Assembly (NCBI GenBank): GCA_044867925.1
Contig: JBIOVV010000014.1
Span: 1 to 61,320, forward strand
Direction of reading: 5' to 3'
DNA: 61,320 nucleotides
DNA from: VRUE01 sp044867925
GTDB lineage: Bacteria > Actinomycetota > Thermoleophilia > Solirubrobacterales > 70-9
Part shown: positions 1 to 8,406 of the stretch, piece by piece
Numbering within the stretch: the stretch's first letter is position 1
Layout of the letters: each line of letters opens with the position of its first letter
The notes under the pieces: generated by a model
The model's database searches: none
The model's input: only the letters and a program-made list of their open reading frames with translations
Told to the model about the DNA's origin: nothing
Program-made: the position numbers and the translations under genes

Positions 1-221
1 ATCGAGCGACTTGGGCAATGCCACCGTCTTTGCGCGGCGCTCCTCCTCACTGCTCTCGGCGACGATGCGGCCGTCTCGGTGGGCTGGGTCGAGCGCGATC
101 GACCACGGTGCCACCAGCAGCGAGCGCGCTCGACCCAGCCCACCGAGACGGCCGCATCGTCGCCGAGAGCAGTGAGGAGGAGCGCCGCGCAAAGACGGTG
201 GCATTGCCCAAGTCGCTCGAT
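1..221. repeat. 97-bp perfect inverted repeat (fold-back) at the window edge
   Basis: Positions 1-97 are the exact reverse complement of 125-221, with a 27-nt spacer at 98-124. The right arm codes for the N-terminal part of the DUF1998 helicase, so the left arm is a backward copy of the same gene. An exact copy that begins at base 1 is most simply a fold-back artefact at a contig end. A real inverted duplication cannot be excluded from the sequence alone. Confidence 0.9.
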
Positions 222-2363
222 CCGGGCTTCGCCGAGGCGTTGAGGCGAGCCGGCGTCGAGCGCCTCTATTCCCACCAGAAGGTCGCGCTCGAGACCGCCG
301 CCTCCTCCAACCTGATCGTCACCTCCGGCACGGCCTCGGGCAAGAGCCTCGCCTTCAACCTGCCGGTGCTCGACGGGATCGCCGGCGACGCCAAGCGCCG
401 GGCGCTCTACCTCTACCCGACCAAGGCGCTGGCCCAGGACCAGGCGCGCTCGCTGGCGGCGCTGCGCCCGCCCCACCTGCGCGAGGCGATCTACGACGGC
501 GACACCCCGCGGGAAGAGCGTCCGGCGATCCGCCGCCGCAGCAACCTGATCCTCACCAACCCGGACATGCTGCACGTCGGCATCCTGCCCCACCACAAGA
601 GCTGGGGCGACTTCCTCGTCAATCTCGACTGGGTCGTGGTCGACGAGGCGCATACCTATCGCGGCGTCTTCGGCTCGCATGTGGCCAACGTGCTGCGCCG
701 GCTGCGCCGGGTCGCCCGCGCCTACGGCGGCGAGCCGCGCTTCCTGCTCGCCTCGGCGACGATCGCCAACCCGGTCGAGCTGGCCGAGGAGCTGGTCGGC
801 ACTCGCTTCGAGCTGATCGACGACGACGGCGCGCCGCGCAGCGGGCGCGAGATCGCGATGTGGAACCCGCCGCTGATCGACAAGGCGACCGGGACGCGTC
901 GCTCGCCGCTCGGCGAGGCGGCCGACCTGCTGGCCGAGCTGGTTTCCCACGGGGTGCGCACGATCTGCTTCCTCAAGAGCAGGCGCGGGATCGAGCTGAT
1001 CCAGCGCTTCGCCCGCGAATCGCTGGAGGCGCGCGGCAAGCCGGAGCTGGCGGCGCGGATCGCGCCCTACCGCGGCGGCTACACGGCGCAGCAGCGGCGC
1101 GAGATCGAGGCGCGACTCTCAGACGGCGAGCTGCTCGCCGTGGTCGCCACCGATGCGCTGGAGCTGGGCATCGACATCGGCGAGCTCGACGCGGCGATCT
1201 GCGTCACCTTCCCCGGCACGGTCGCCAGCCTGCGCCAGATGTGGGGGCGGGCGGGGCGTCGCCGGCGCGGGCTGGCCGTCTACGTCGCCGGCCAGGACGC
1301 CCTCGACCAGTTCTTCTGCCGCCACCCCGAGGAGTTCATCGGGCGCCCGGTCGAGGCGGCGATCCTCGACCACGCCAGCGAGCAGATCGCCTCGCGCCAC
1401 ATGGTTGCGGCGGCGTATGAGCTGCCGCTGAGCGAGGAGGACGCCGAGGTCTTCGGCCCGGACTGGCGCGGGCGGGCCGAGCGACTCGTCTCCGCCGGGC
1501 AGCTGCGCGAAGCGGGCGGCCGGGTGATGCCGCGCGGCAGCGAGTTCGTCGCCGCGAAGATCCCGCTGCGCTCGGCCTCGGCAGACTCGGTCGCGGTGAT
1601 CGAGCGCGACTCCGGCGAGATGCTCGGCCTGGTCGAGTGCGAGCGGGCCTTCACCACGATCCACCCCGGCGCGATCTATCTCCATCTCGGCCGCTCCTAC
1701 GAGGTCGAGCAGCTCGACGTGCAGGGGCGACGGGCGATCGTCTCCCGCTTCGACGGCGACTGGTACACGCGGCCGAAGAAGGAGACCGAGATCTACATCG
1801 AGCGGGTTCGGGAGCAGCGCTCGACCGCAGGCGTCGAGCTGCACTTCGGCGAGGTCTCCGTGACCGAGCAGGTGATCGCCTACCAGCGGGTCTCGATCGC
1901 CGACCAGGAGCCCTTCGACATCGTCGCTCTCGAGCTGCCCGAGCAGCAGTTCGTCACCCAGGCGCTCTGGTACGTCCTGCCCGAGCGGCTCAGCGGGGCG
2001 CTGCCGCCCGACGTCCTGCTCGGCTCCCTGCACGCCACCGAGCACGGCCAGATCGCGGTGCTGCCGCTGATCGCGATGTGCGATCGCTGGGACATCGGCG
2101 GCCTCTCCACCAACGTCCACTTCCAGACCGGCCGCTCGACGATCTTCATCTACGACGGCCACCCTGGCGGGGTGGGGATAACCCTGCGCGGCTACGAGCA
2201 GTTCGAGCGCCTGCTCGGGGACGCCGCGCGCCTGATCGCCGAGTGCCCTTGCGAGTCCGGCTGCCCCTCCTGCGTGCAGAGCCCCAAGTGCGGGAATCTC
2301 AACGAACCTCTTCACAAGGAGGGCGCCTTGGAGCTGATGCGGCAGATGAGGGGGACGCAGTGA
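108..2363 (+). CDS. MrfA/YprA-like DEAD/DEAH helicase with DUF1998 C-terminus; 5' end unreliable
   Basis: This superfamily 2 helicase has a Walker A TSGTASGKS, a Walker B/DEAH box in VVVDEAHTYRG, and a motif VI-like GRAGRR. The C-terminal DUF1998 region carries a four-cysteine cluster (CPCESGCPSC...C) typical of this family. Bacillus MrfA acts in repair of mitomycin-type DNA damage; a similar role here is inference. The open frame runs back to 18, but bases 1-97 are a reverse copy of the gene itself, so that start is not credible. GTG 108 in the spacer is the earliest plausible start, and recognisable family sequence begins near codon GRIVAE (about 138). The true N-terminus may be missing. 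A 17-bp inverted repeat overlaps the stop codon. Confidence 0.85.
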   Translation: MPPAASALDPAHRDGRIVAESSEEERRAKTVALPKSLDPGFAEALRRAGVERLYSHQKVALETAASSNLIVTSGTASGKSLAFNLPVLDGIAGDAKRRALYLYPTKALAQDQARSLAALRPPHLREAIYDGDTPREERPAIRRRSNLILTNPDMLHVGILPHHKSWGDFLVNLDWVVVDEAHTYRGVFGSHVANVLRRLRRVARAYGGEPRFLLASATIANPVELAEELVGTRFELIDDDGAPRSGREIAMWNPPLIDKATGTRRSPLGEAADLLAELVSHGVRTICFLKSRRGIELIQRFARESLEARGKPELAARIAPYRGGYTAQQRREIEARLSDGELLAVVATDALELGIDIGELDAAICVTFPGTVASLRQMWGRAGRRRRGLAVYVAGQDALDQFFCRHPEEFIGRPVEAAILDHASEQIASRHMVAAAYELPLSEEDAEVFGPDWRGRAERLVSAGQLREAGGRVMPRGSEFVAAKIPLRSASADSVAVIERDSGEMLGLVECERAFTTIHPGAIYLHLGRSYEVEQLDVQGRRAIVSRFDGDWYTRPKKETEIYIERVREQRSTAGVELHFGEVSVTEQVIAYQRVSIADQEPFDIVALELPEQQFVTQALWYVLPERLSGALPPDVLLGSLHATEHGQIAVLPLIAMCDRWDIGGLSTNVHFQTGRSTIFIYDGHPGGVGITLRGYEQFERLLGDAARLIAECPCESGCPSCVQSPKCGNLNEPLHKEGALELMRQMRGTQ

Positions 2364-2430
2364 AGGGAGGGGGTGGGGCTCGCCGTCACGAACAGCGGGG
2401 AGGTTCCGTCGAACCCCACCCCCTCCCTTC
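2362..2430. terminator. 17-bp perfect inverted repeat overlapping the helicase stop codon
   Basis: Arms 2362-2378 and 2414-2430 are perfect reverse complements (purine-rich GAAGGGAGG... against its complement) with a 35-nt loop. The loop holds a smaller competing hairpin, GGTTC-CGTC-GAACC at 2402-2415. There is no T-tract. The position at a stop codon suggests transcription termination or 3'-end protection, which is inference. Confidence 0.5.
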
Positions 2431-2446
2431 CGAGCGCGGGCGTCAG

Positions 2447-2914
2447 GTGGCCGTCATCGGTCCTTCGGGCGCTGAGCTGGGATCCGAGGCGGCGCGGCTC
2501 GGTGAGGAGGTCGGGAGGTTGCTTGCCGAGGCTGGGGTGACGCTGGTCTGCGGCGGTTTGGGCGGGGTGATGGAAGTCGCGTGCCGCGGTGCGCGCGAGG
2601 CGGGCGGCGAGGCGATCGGCATCGTTCCCGGGCACGAGATCGAGGAAGCGAATGAGTTCTGTACGCACGTGGTGGCCACCGGCATCGGTCACGCCCGCAA
2701 CCTGGCGGTGGTCTCCTCGGGGAGCGTCGTGATCGCGATCGGCGGTGAGTGGGGGACGCTCTCGGAGATCGGCTTCGCCCGGACGATCGGCCGCACCGTG
2801 ATCGCGCTGCGCAGCTGGACCCTCGACGGCCGCGAGCGCATGGAGGGGACGCCCGGCGTGCTCCATGCCCAGTCGCCCCGCGAGGCGGTCAAACTCGCCC
2901 TCGAGTCGCTCTAG
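2447..2914 (+). CDS. LOG-like (TIGR00725-type, SLOG superfamily) Rossmann protein
   Basis: This 155-residue protein opens directly on the first beta strand, VAVIGPSGAEL. It has the nucleotide-binding loop GGLGGVMEVACRGA and a variant of the lysine-decarboxylase-like/LOG motif, GGEWGTLSE (PGGxGTxxE in true LOG enzymes). TIGR00725 proteins are uncharacterised relatives of nucleoside-monophosphate phosphoribohydrolases, so a nucleotide-related substrate is inference. The start is uncertain. GTG 2447 lies after the hairpin at 2362-2430; an in-frame GTG at 2360 overlaps the helicase stop but would add a low-complexity leader encoded by the hairpin. It converges on the GH15-like gene across the terminator at 2929-2973. 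Confidence 0.8.
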   Translation: MAVIGPSGAELGSEAARLGEEVGRLLAEAGVTLVCGGLGGVMEVACRGAREAGGEAIGIVPGHEIEEANEFCTHVVATGIGHARNLAVVSSGSVVIAIGGEWGTLSEIGFARTIGRTVIALRSWTLDGRERMEGTPGVLHAQSPREAVKLALESL

Positions 2915-2928
2915 CCCGCTCCCCTCCG

Positions 2929-2973
2929 GGTGCAACGTTTTACGGGCCTCCGAGAGCCGTAAAACGTTGCACC
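2929..2973. terminator. Bidirectional terminator-like hairpin
   Basis: Arms 2929-2945 and 2957-2973 form a perfect 17-bp stem with an 11-nt loop between convergent genes. Each arm contains a T4 or A4 run (ACGTTTTACGG). The minus-strand GH15-like gene ends at its TAA inside the stem (2940-2942), so the hairpin encodes that protein's last residues. Confidence 0.65.
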
Positions 2974-4118
2974 TCGGGCCCCGGCCAAAGCTCATGCAGG
3001 GCGAGGATCGCGAAGGCGTGGGACCAGGCCAGGGGCGTGGTCGAGGTGGGGGTGCCCGTGTGTACGTCGACCCGCTCGGGGAGCAGTCCGGCGGGGGTGG
3101 CGGCGCGGCGCAGCTCGGCCATCAGGCGCAGCGAGGCGCCGCGCTCGCCGAGCGCCGCGAGGCTCCAGGCGGTCCAGGCCGTTGGCGCTGTCCAGGGGTC
3201 CTCGCCACCGCCCCAGCTTTCGGAGGGGACGATGCCGTAGCGGGTGCTATGGGGGGCGAGCCGCAACAGCGACCGGCGCACGAGCGGGAAGAGGGATGGC
3301 AGCGGGAATGGCCGCACCGCCCACGCGGCGGCCGAGTCGATTCCGGAGCCTTCGTCGCCGGCCGCCCTCGCAAGCGTTCCCGCGGAGGCCCCGAAGAGCT
3401 CGCGGATCTCACGCGCCGCCAGCCGCCGGGCCGGAAGGTCACCTGCCGGATTTCCTTCCGGCCCGGCGGCGGTCGAGGCAACCGCGTTGCCCAGGTACTC
3501 GCCCGCGTCACCCTCTTGGTAGTCGGCACGATCGCGCCAGGGAAGGGGAGCGGGGCGGGCCCGCAGGTCGGCGGCCCGGGCCGCCGCCGCGACCCATCCC
3601 GCCGCGTCGCCCTGCGCAGCGCGGCCCGGGACCGGCGTCCCGTCGCGATGGAACCGCGCCGCCGCCGTCAGGTCGAGGCTGAGCAGGAAGCGTGCGATAC
3701 GACGTGCCTCGCTCCGGTAGCCGGCGGCCGCAAACGCCATCGCCACCGCGCCGGCGTCGCGCGGCCAGACGTAGGCCCAGCCATCCCGCGCGCCTGCCAC
3801 CGTCGCCCCGCGCCGGTCGGTGAGCGCCCGCAGCACCAGTAGAGAGCGCGCGTACAGGCGCCGCGCCCAGGTCGGAGCCGCCTGCCCGAGCGGTCGCGCC
3901 CGCGCAAGCCAGCGGGGCGCGGCGCGGACCAGATCCGGAGCGCCGAGCGATCGCACGCTGACGATCCGTTCGCTTCCCACGAGACTGACCACCCGCAGCT
4001 CGTTCTCGACGGGCAGGTAGCGATACCGCACCGAATCGGCGGCCGAGCCTCCGGAAACGAGGGCGGCGCCGATGGCGGCGAGCACCGCCAGCCCCGCCGC
4101 TGCACGCATCGCGACCAT
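2940..4118 (-). CDS. Exported GH15-like glycoside hydrolase (glucoamylase/trehalase-type fold)
   Basis: An N-terminal hydrophobic signal or anchor (MRAAAGLAVLAAIGAALVSG) precedes an alpha/alpha-barrel-like domain. GH15 hallmarks are WAYVWPRDAGAVAMAFAAAGY, in which the aspartate-bearing WPRDA loop lines the active site, and a C-terminal PERVDVHTG...PLAWSHA block. The glutamate of PERVD, near residue 348, is the likely general base. Substrate is not predictable; GH15 enzymes act on alpha-glucans, isomaltose-type glucans or trehalose. ATG 4118 was chosen; TTG 4130 and ATG 4109 are alternatives. At about 390 residues it is compact for the family and seems to be the catalytic domain alone. It stands by itself, convergent with the LOG-like gene, with tRNA-Phe upstream on the other strand. 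Confidence 0.8.
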   Translation of the reverse strand: MVAMRAAAGLAVLAAIGAALVSGGSAADSVRYRYLPVENELRVVSLVGSERIVSVRSLGAPDLVRAAPRWLARARPLGQAAPTWARRLYARSLLVLRALTDRRGATVAGARDGWAYVWPRDAGAVAMAFAAAGYRSEARRIARFLLSLDLTAAARFHRDGTPVPGRAAQGDAAGWVAAAARAADLRARPAPLPWRDRADYQEGDAGEYLGNAVASTAAGPEGNPAGDLPARRLAAREIRELFGASAGTLARAAGDEGSGIDSAAAWAVRPFPLPSLFPLVRRSLLRLAPHSTRYGIVPSESWGGGEDPWTAPTAWTAWSLAALGERGASLRLMAELRRAATPAGLLPERVDVHTGTPTSTTPLAWSHAFAILALHELWPGPEVQRFTALGGP

Positions 4119-4192
4119 GCCGCCATGCAATCAGCCCATCGCGCCCGCGGTCGCTAGCCTTCGCCCTGCGGAGCCTCGGCTTTGCGCTCCCA

Positions 4193-4265
4193 GGCGAGGT
4201 AGCTCAGTTGGTAGAGCACACGACTGAAAATCGTGGTGTCGTGGGTTCGATTCCCACCCTCGCCA
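4193..4265 (+). tRNA. tRNA-Phe (GAA)
   Basis: This is a 73-nt cloverleaf. The acceptor stem GGCGAGG pairs with CCTCGCC. The D stem is GCTC/GAGC. The anticodon stem CACGA/TCGTG encloses loop CTGAAAA with anticodon GAA at 4226-4228. The T arm is GTGGG-TTCGATT-CCCAC. The discriminator A is at 4265 and CCA is not encoded. I saw no second copy of its 3' end that would mark an attachment site. Confidence 0.97.
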
Positions 4266-4302
4266 TTGACTGACTTAGTTTGTGGCTGTCATGGGCGTGG
4301 AT

Positions 4303-5085
4303 CTAGGTCGAGCCTCGCCAGCGCCGCCAGCCTCGGGGGGTTGGAACGTAGGACGGGAGGCCCTCGGTGCCTACGACCCGGTAGCCGTCGCCGTCGTTGT
4401 CGATCACGATGGTCCCCTGGGAGCTGCCGCTGACCCAAGGGATCTCGGCGCTCCAGGTGCAGTCGCAGGAGACGGTGGTGGCGAGGATTTCGAGCAGGAG
4501 AGGATCGTTCACGGACACTGTCCAGGGGAAGCGGATGGGGCGGTAGGGACGCTGACCGTTGGTCGCTCTGGCGCCGAGCATCCCCTCCTCGCTGGAGTTC
4601 GAGTCGACGATGCGAGGAGGGGTCGCGTCGAGGTCGACTTTCAGCGCTCGGCCGGTGTACGCGTCCCCGCACTGACCTGAGAAGGTGCCCCCCGGTGGGC
4701 GGCGGTGTCGCGTGACGTGAAAGTCGATCCGGGTCAGGGTGACTGGCCGGCCGGTCTCACCCTGGATCGCGATCTGCACGGGGTTGAGGTTCGCTTGGGA
4801 GGCGCCCGGTTGTTGTTCGAGGATCTCCCATCGGTACTGGTTGGAAGCATTCAAGATCTCCGCTAGAGATGAGCGGGGAACGAACTCGCCGCCGCGGCAC
4901 TTGCCAGGCAGGAGCTCGACCGAGAACGAGACCAGCTGGGGGTCGTCGGAGCCGACGGAGTCCGCCAGCTTCGACCCCAGCCCTCCGGCGAAGGCGGTGA
5001 TCGCGGCCAGCAGCACCGCTCCGATTGCGGGCAGGATCCAGCCGCGTCGCTTCCTTGTCCTTTTCTTCGAGGCCGGCTCCGCCAT
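4303..5085 (-). CDS. Membrane-anchored hypothetical protein
   Basis: A basic N-terminus (SKKRTRKRRG) precedes one transmembrane helix (WILPAIGAVLLAAITAFAGGL, about residues 15-36). An extracytoplasmic domain of about 220 residues follows, with several cysteines (GKCRGG, GQCGDAY, SCDCTW). I recognise no family. ATG 5085 was chosen because a minus-strand -10 (TACGCT, 5097-5102) lies 11 nt upstream; the open frame continues to 5196, but that would run into the divergent WD40-like gene. The divergent arrangement with that gene, which also has one N-terminal helix and an outer domain, suggests a functional pair (inference). Confidence 0.7.
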   Translation of the reverse strand: MAEPASKKRTRKRRGWILPAIGAVLLAAITAFAGGLGSKLADSVGSDDPQLVSFSVELLPGKCRGGEFVPRSSLAEILNASNQYRWEILEQQPGASQANLNPVQIAIQGETGRPVTLTRIDFHVTRHRRPPGGTFSGQCGDAYTGRALKVDLDATPPRIVDSNSSEEGMLGARATNGQRPYRPIRFPWTVSVNDPLLLEILATTVSCDCTWSAEIPWVSGSSQGTIVIDNDGDGYRVVGTEGLPSYVPTPRGWRRWRGST

Positions 5086-5096
5086 CAACAGGCGCG

Positions 5097-5134
5097 AGCG
5101 TATCGCCCCGATACCTGGAAAGTTCCTATAGGTT
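5097..5134. promoter_or_regulatory. Divergent promoter region for the 4303-5085 and 5142-8318 genes
   Basis: On the plus strand TAGGTT (5129-5134) lies 7 nt before GTG 5142, which predicts a leaderless mRNA. On the minus strand TACGCT (plus positions 5097-5102) lies 11 nt before ATG 5085. No convincing -35 is seen. An 8-bp hairpin (5135-5142/5146-5153) with loop TGA overlaps the GTG start. Confidence 0.5.
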
Positions 5135-5141
5135 CGCCTCC

Positions 5142-8100
5142 GTGACGGAGGCGGGGACCAGCCGGCAGAGGGGCCGCATCCCCCTACGTTCGTCACGCTG
5201 GCGCTGGCTGTCTATCGGGCTGATGGTGGTCGCGGCCCTTGCGCTTGGGGCTCTCCTGCACCGAGCCGGGCCCGGCGATGGCGCCGAGCCTTCCATGGAA
5301 GCTGAGCTGGACACCCTCGACGCCGCGATCGACGGCGGCGGCCTGGAGCGAGTGATCGACACCGGCAGCGGTGAGGTGACGGCTGCCTTGGTGCTGAAGC
5401 GGGAACTCGTAACCGCCGGCGATGACGGTGTGGTGCGAGTGTGGGGGCGCTCGGGCGGAGAGCTGCTCGGTGAGGCCAGGACAACCGTGCCGATCGCGGC
5501 CCTGGCCGAGACGGAATCCTCCTCCCGCTTCCTGGCGGCGGTCGACCGCCGCGGTGCCATCGAGCTGGTCGACGTGACCGATCCGGGGCGGCCGCGGGTT
5601 CTACCCCTTGACGCGCGCCTCTCTAGCGGCGAACGCCCCTTGACAATCGCCTTTTCGAAGGAACCAAGCGAAATCGTCGCGCTCGGCGCCCGCGGCGAGG
5701 TGTTGCGGGTCAACGTGACGACGGGCGAGGTGGCTTCGCGCCTCTCGCTTCAGGGTTTCCGCGGCGAGCTCCCCTGGAGGGGCGCAAACGGGTTGCGCTT
5801 GACAGCCGCCAGGTTCGCTCCCGAAATCTATGAAGACGACGAAGGGATCCTGGTGGCGACGGCCGACGGGGCCGTGGCCGACCTCGATCTCGCCAAGAGG
5901 CAGGGCAAGACCCTCCTGCGGTCAGGGGTTGCACCAGGCCGGGTTCTCAGTCTCGACCGCGTTCCCTACGGGCAACCCGAGCTGGCGGTAGGAACCAGCG
6001 AAGGGCTGGTTCTCCGCGGCGAAGAAGAATTTGGAGACGAACCTGAAATCACCTTCGGGCCGCCGGTGCCGGCGGTCGCGATCGGAGACGAAGGGCTGCG
6101 CCAGGGAGGGCCGGAAGGCTTGTTGTTCGGTGAGTTCTTCGAACGACCGCCCTCCGGTCCGACCGTGCTCCGCTTCGACCCCGGCCGGCACGGAACCGCC
6201 GTGATCCATCCAGGGGGAAAGGTGAGCGTGCTCGGCCCTCCAGGCGTCGGGATCTCACTCGCCGAAACCACGACGACCCCGGTTGCGACTTTCGACCCCG
6301 AGGGGCGCTTGCTGACCGCCGAAGGGTATGACGCCAAACACATCGAAGAGATTCGCGCGATAAGGCCACAGCCTCGCGCCTTGGGAGACGAATTCCAGGA
6401 AGACGAGGTGGTGCGGACCTACCGCCCGGATCCCGACTGGTGGCCCAAAGCCAAGGACCCCGAAGCGCTCTACCTGGACGACGTCGCCGCCGCCGGGCCC
6501 TACGTCGCCGGCGGGGGCCAGGACCCGAACGGGAATGCGGCAGTGATGGTTTGGGACGCCGAGAGCGGCGAGCCCCTCCGTCACTTGGCTTTGCAGGTCG
6601 GCGAACCCTCGGCAGAGCTGTCGAGCACCATCACCAAGGTGATGGTGCTGCCGGGGCGGCACGAGATCGCCGCTTACTCCGCCCTTCAGGGCCTGGTGGC
6701 GATCTGGTCCACCGACACGTGGGAGCTCGAACGGTCGATACCGATCGGCGCAGCGGGAGACGTCTCGATCTCCGCCGACGAGTCGACGATCGTCGCGGTA
6801 GGGGCCGGCCCCGAAGGCGAAGGCTATGTGGACTCCAGCGACGCCACAAACCTCACCTTCGTCGACGTCGAGGAGGGCAGGGTGGATGGCGAAGTCGATG
6901 CCAAGGGGGTCACCAACGCTGCCCTCTCACCCGACGGGTCGACGCTCGCGATGACCGACCAGAACGGCCTTCTCCGCCTTCGCTCCGCCGACGGTCGCAA
7001 GCCGAACGGGCCGCTGGTGGACGTGGGTGGCAACGCGGAAGCCCTGGCCTGGCGGCCAGACGGCAAGCTGATCGCGGTTGCACGCAGCTGGGGTGGGGTG
7101 GTGCTCGCCGACCCCGAGAGCGGCAAGGTCTCCGAGCCGCTGCCTTACGAGTCCTTCTCTCCCTCCCTGCAACTCGCCTGGAGTCCCGATGGCCGCCTGC
7201 TTGCCGCGCTGAACGCGGTGGTCGACGCAGAAGGCGAAAGCAGCGACCTCGGTCCGGCCTCGATTTGGACGCTTGACGCGTCTTCCTTGAAACGACGGAT
7301 GTGTGAGCTCGGAGCTTGCCGGCCGGCGCCCGCCGGGGTCTCGCCAGGGAGCCGGCTCGGAGACGCCTCGCAGCTGGCCTCGATCGAGATGGTCTTCCGG
7401 GAACAAGGGAACCTCCTGGCCGCGGACCGCGCGGGCGAGAAGGTCCGGATCGGATACGTGGAGGGCGAATACCCCGCTCCCCCGATCTCCTATGAGTGGT
7501 CGAAGACCGGTCTTGCCTGGTCCGCGCCCGGGCAGGTCGGCGTCCTCCTCGCCGGGGAGCAGAAGCCACGCTCCTGGCCTTGCGCGTGCAGCGGTGTCGC
7601 CTGGGACGGAAGTCAGGTCATCTCACTCGAACTGGAGGGGCGACGGCTGGTGCGGATAGATCCCGACGGAAGGGGGCTGTGGACGAAGCCGACGCGCAAC
7701 TTGCCCCCCAACCTTCCCGGCTTGCTCGGCCTCGTCGGCAAAACCCCGATAGTCACTGCCTTCGAGCGGAAGCCCGATCGGGGCACTCCGAGCGCCCTCT
7801 TCAAGATCGAGCCCGACGGAACCGCGGTGAAGCTGATCGGCGATGCGCACGGTGGCATCTTCCTGCGGTGGCCGAGCTCTTCCCCGCGCTCACTCGCCTT
7901 TCTCGCCGGCCTCTCCGGGGGTGTGTGTTACTCCACCACCAACGTCGGCGTGGTTACCGCGGAGGGGAACGGCAGGATCGGCCTCAGCTTCCCGCCCTCG
8001 CCCCTCGGCAAGGAGCCGACTTGGGTCCGTTCTCTCCAGGTTGCCGTCGATGGTCAGGTCAGTGCCGCCATCGCGCCGATCGGGTGCGACGACAGGGGAT

Positions 8101-8318
8101 ACCCGGAAGACGGGGTACCGCCAGCCGAGCGCTATCTACTCGAGGACGGGCGGTGGCATCCGACCGGGGTGGAGGGCTTCGACGTCCAGGCCGTCGCCGG
8201 CGACGAGCTGGTCGAGGAATCGGAGGAGCTGAGCGGGCCGGGGCGGCTCTTCACCGTCAGCGATGGAGAGCGGCGGGAAATCGCCCCCGCAGTCGAAGGC
8301 CTGGTGGCACGGCCATAA
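5142..8318 (+). CDS. Membrane-anchored WD40-type beta-propeller protein
   Basis: The 1058-residue protein has a short basic cytoplasmic tail, one helix (WLSIGLMVVAALALGALL, near residues 22-40), then a very long outer region built of propeller blades. Blade-like motifs include VTAGDDGVVRVWGRSG, LAWRPDGKLIAVARSW, LAWSPDGRLLAALN and LSPDGSTLAMTDQNGLLRL. Such repeats resemble the WD40 tails of actinobacterial STAND/NACHT proteins, but no NTPase, TIR or caspase domain is present here. GTG 5142 fits a leaderless start; the open frame back to 5025 would overlap the divergent gene. A short hairpin follows the stop. A binding or scaffold role is the most that can be said. Confidence 0.75.
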   Translation: MTEAGTSRQRGRIPLRSSRWRWLSIGLMVVAALALGALLHRAGPGDGAEPSMEAELDTLDAAIDGGGLERVIDTGSGEVTAALVLKRELVTAGDDGVVRVWGRSGGELLGEARTTVPIAALAETESSSRFLAAVDRRGAIELVDVTDPGRPRVLPLDARLSSGERPLTIAFSKEPSEIVALGARGEVLRVNVTTGEVASRLSLQGFRGELPWRGANGLRLTAARFAPEIYEDDEGILVATADGAVADLDLAKRQGKTLLRSGVAPGRVLSLDRVPYGQPELAVGTSEGLVLRGEEEFGDEPEITFGPPVPAVAIGDEGLRQGGPEGLLFGEFFERPPSGPTVLRFDPGRHGTAVIHPGGKVSVLGPPGVGISLAETTTTPVATFDPEGRLLTAEGYDAKHIEEIRAIRPQPRALGDEFQEDEVVRTYRPDPDWWPKAKDPEALYLDDVAAAGPYVAGGGQDPNGNAAVMVWDAESGEPLRHLALQVGEPSAELSSTITKVMVLPGRHEIAAYSALQGLVAIWSTDTWELERSIPIGAAGDVSISADESTIVAVGAGPEGEGYVDSSDATNLTFVDVEEGRVDGEVDAKGVTNAALSPDGSTLAMTDQNGLLRLRSADGRKPNGPLVDVGGNAEALAWRPDGKLIAVARSWGGVVLADPESGKVSEPLPYESFSPSLQLAWSPDGRLLAALNAVVDAEGESSDLGPASIWTLDASSLKRRMCELGACRPAPAGVSPGSRLGDASQLASIEMVFREQGNLLAADRAGEKVRIGYVEGEYPAPPISYEWSKTGLAWSAPGQVGVLLAGEQKPRSWPCACSGVAWDGSQVISLELEGRRLVRIDPDGRGLWTKPTRNLPPNLPGLLGLVGKTPIVTAFERKPDRGTPSALFKIEPDGTAVKLIGDAHGGIFLRWPSSSPRSLAFLAGLSGGVCYSTTNVGVVTAEGNGRIGLSFPPSPLGKEPTWVRSLQVAVDGQVSAAIAPIGCDDRGYPEDGVPPAERYLLEDGRWHPTGVEGFDVQAVAGDELVEESEELSGPGRLFTVSDGERREIAPAVEGLVARP

Positions 8319-8333
8319 CCGCCGAGGTGGCGG
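8319..8333 (+). terminator. Short hairpin directly after the WD40-like gene
   Basis: CCGCC-GAGGT-GGCGG begins one base after the TAA. It is a 5-bp stem without a T-tract, so termination activity is only possible. Confidence 0.3.
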
Positions 8334-8392
8334 GACGAGACGAAGATCACCGCCGAGCGCGGGGCCGGGGCAGGGGGGCAGGGCCGAGGCGT

Positions 8393-8398
8393 TAGGGT
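8393..8398 (+). promoter_or_regulatory. -10 box for the SDR gene (leaderless start)
   Basis: TAGGGT lies 8 nt before ATG 8407, placing the predicted transcript start at or next to the start codon. No clear -35 is seen. Confidence 0.5.
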
Positions 8399-8406
8399 CG
8401 GCGGCG

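Noticed and set aside
4193..4265. tRNA-Phe as an integration site with a duplicated 3' end (att)
   Set aside because: I saw no second copy of the T-arm/acceptor sequence downstream and no integrase gene.
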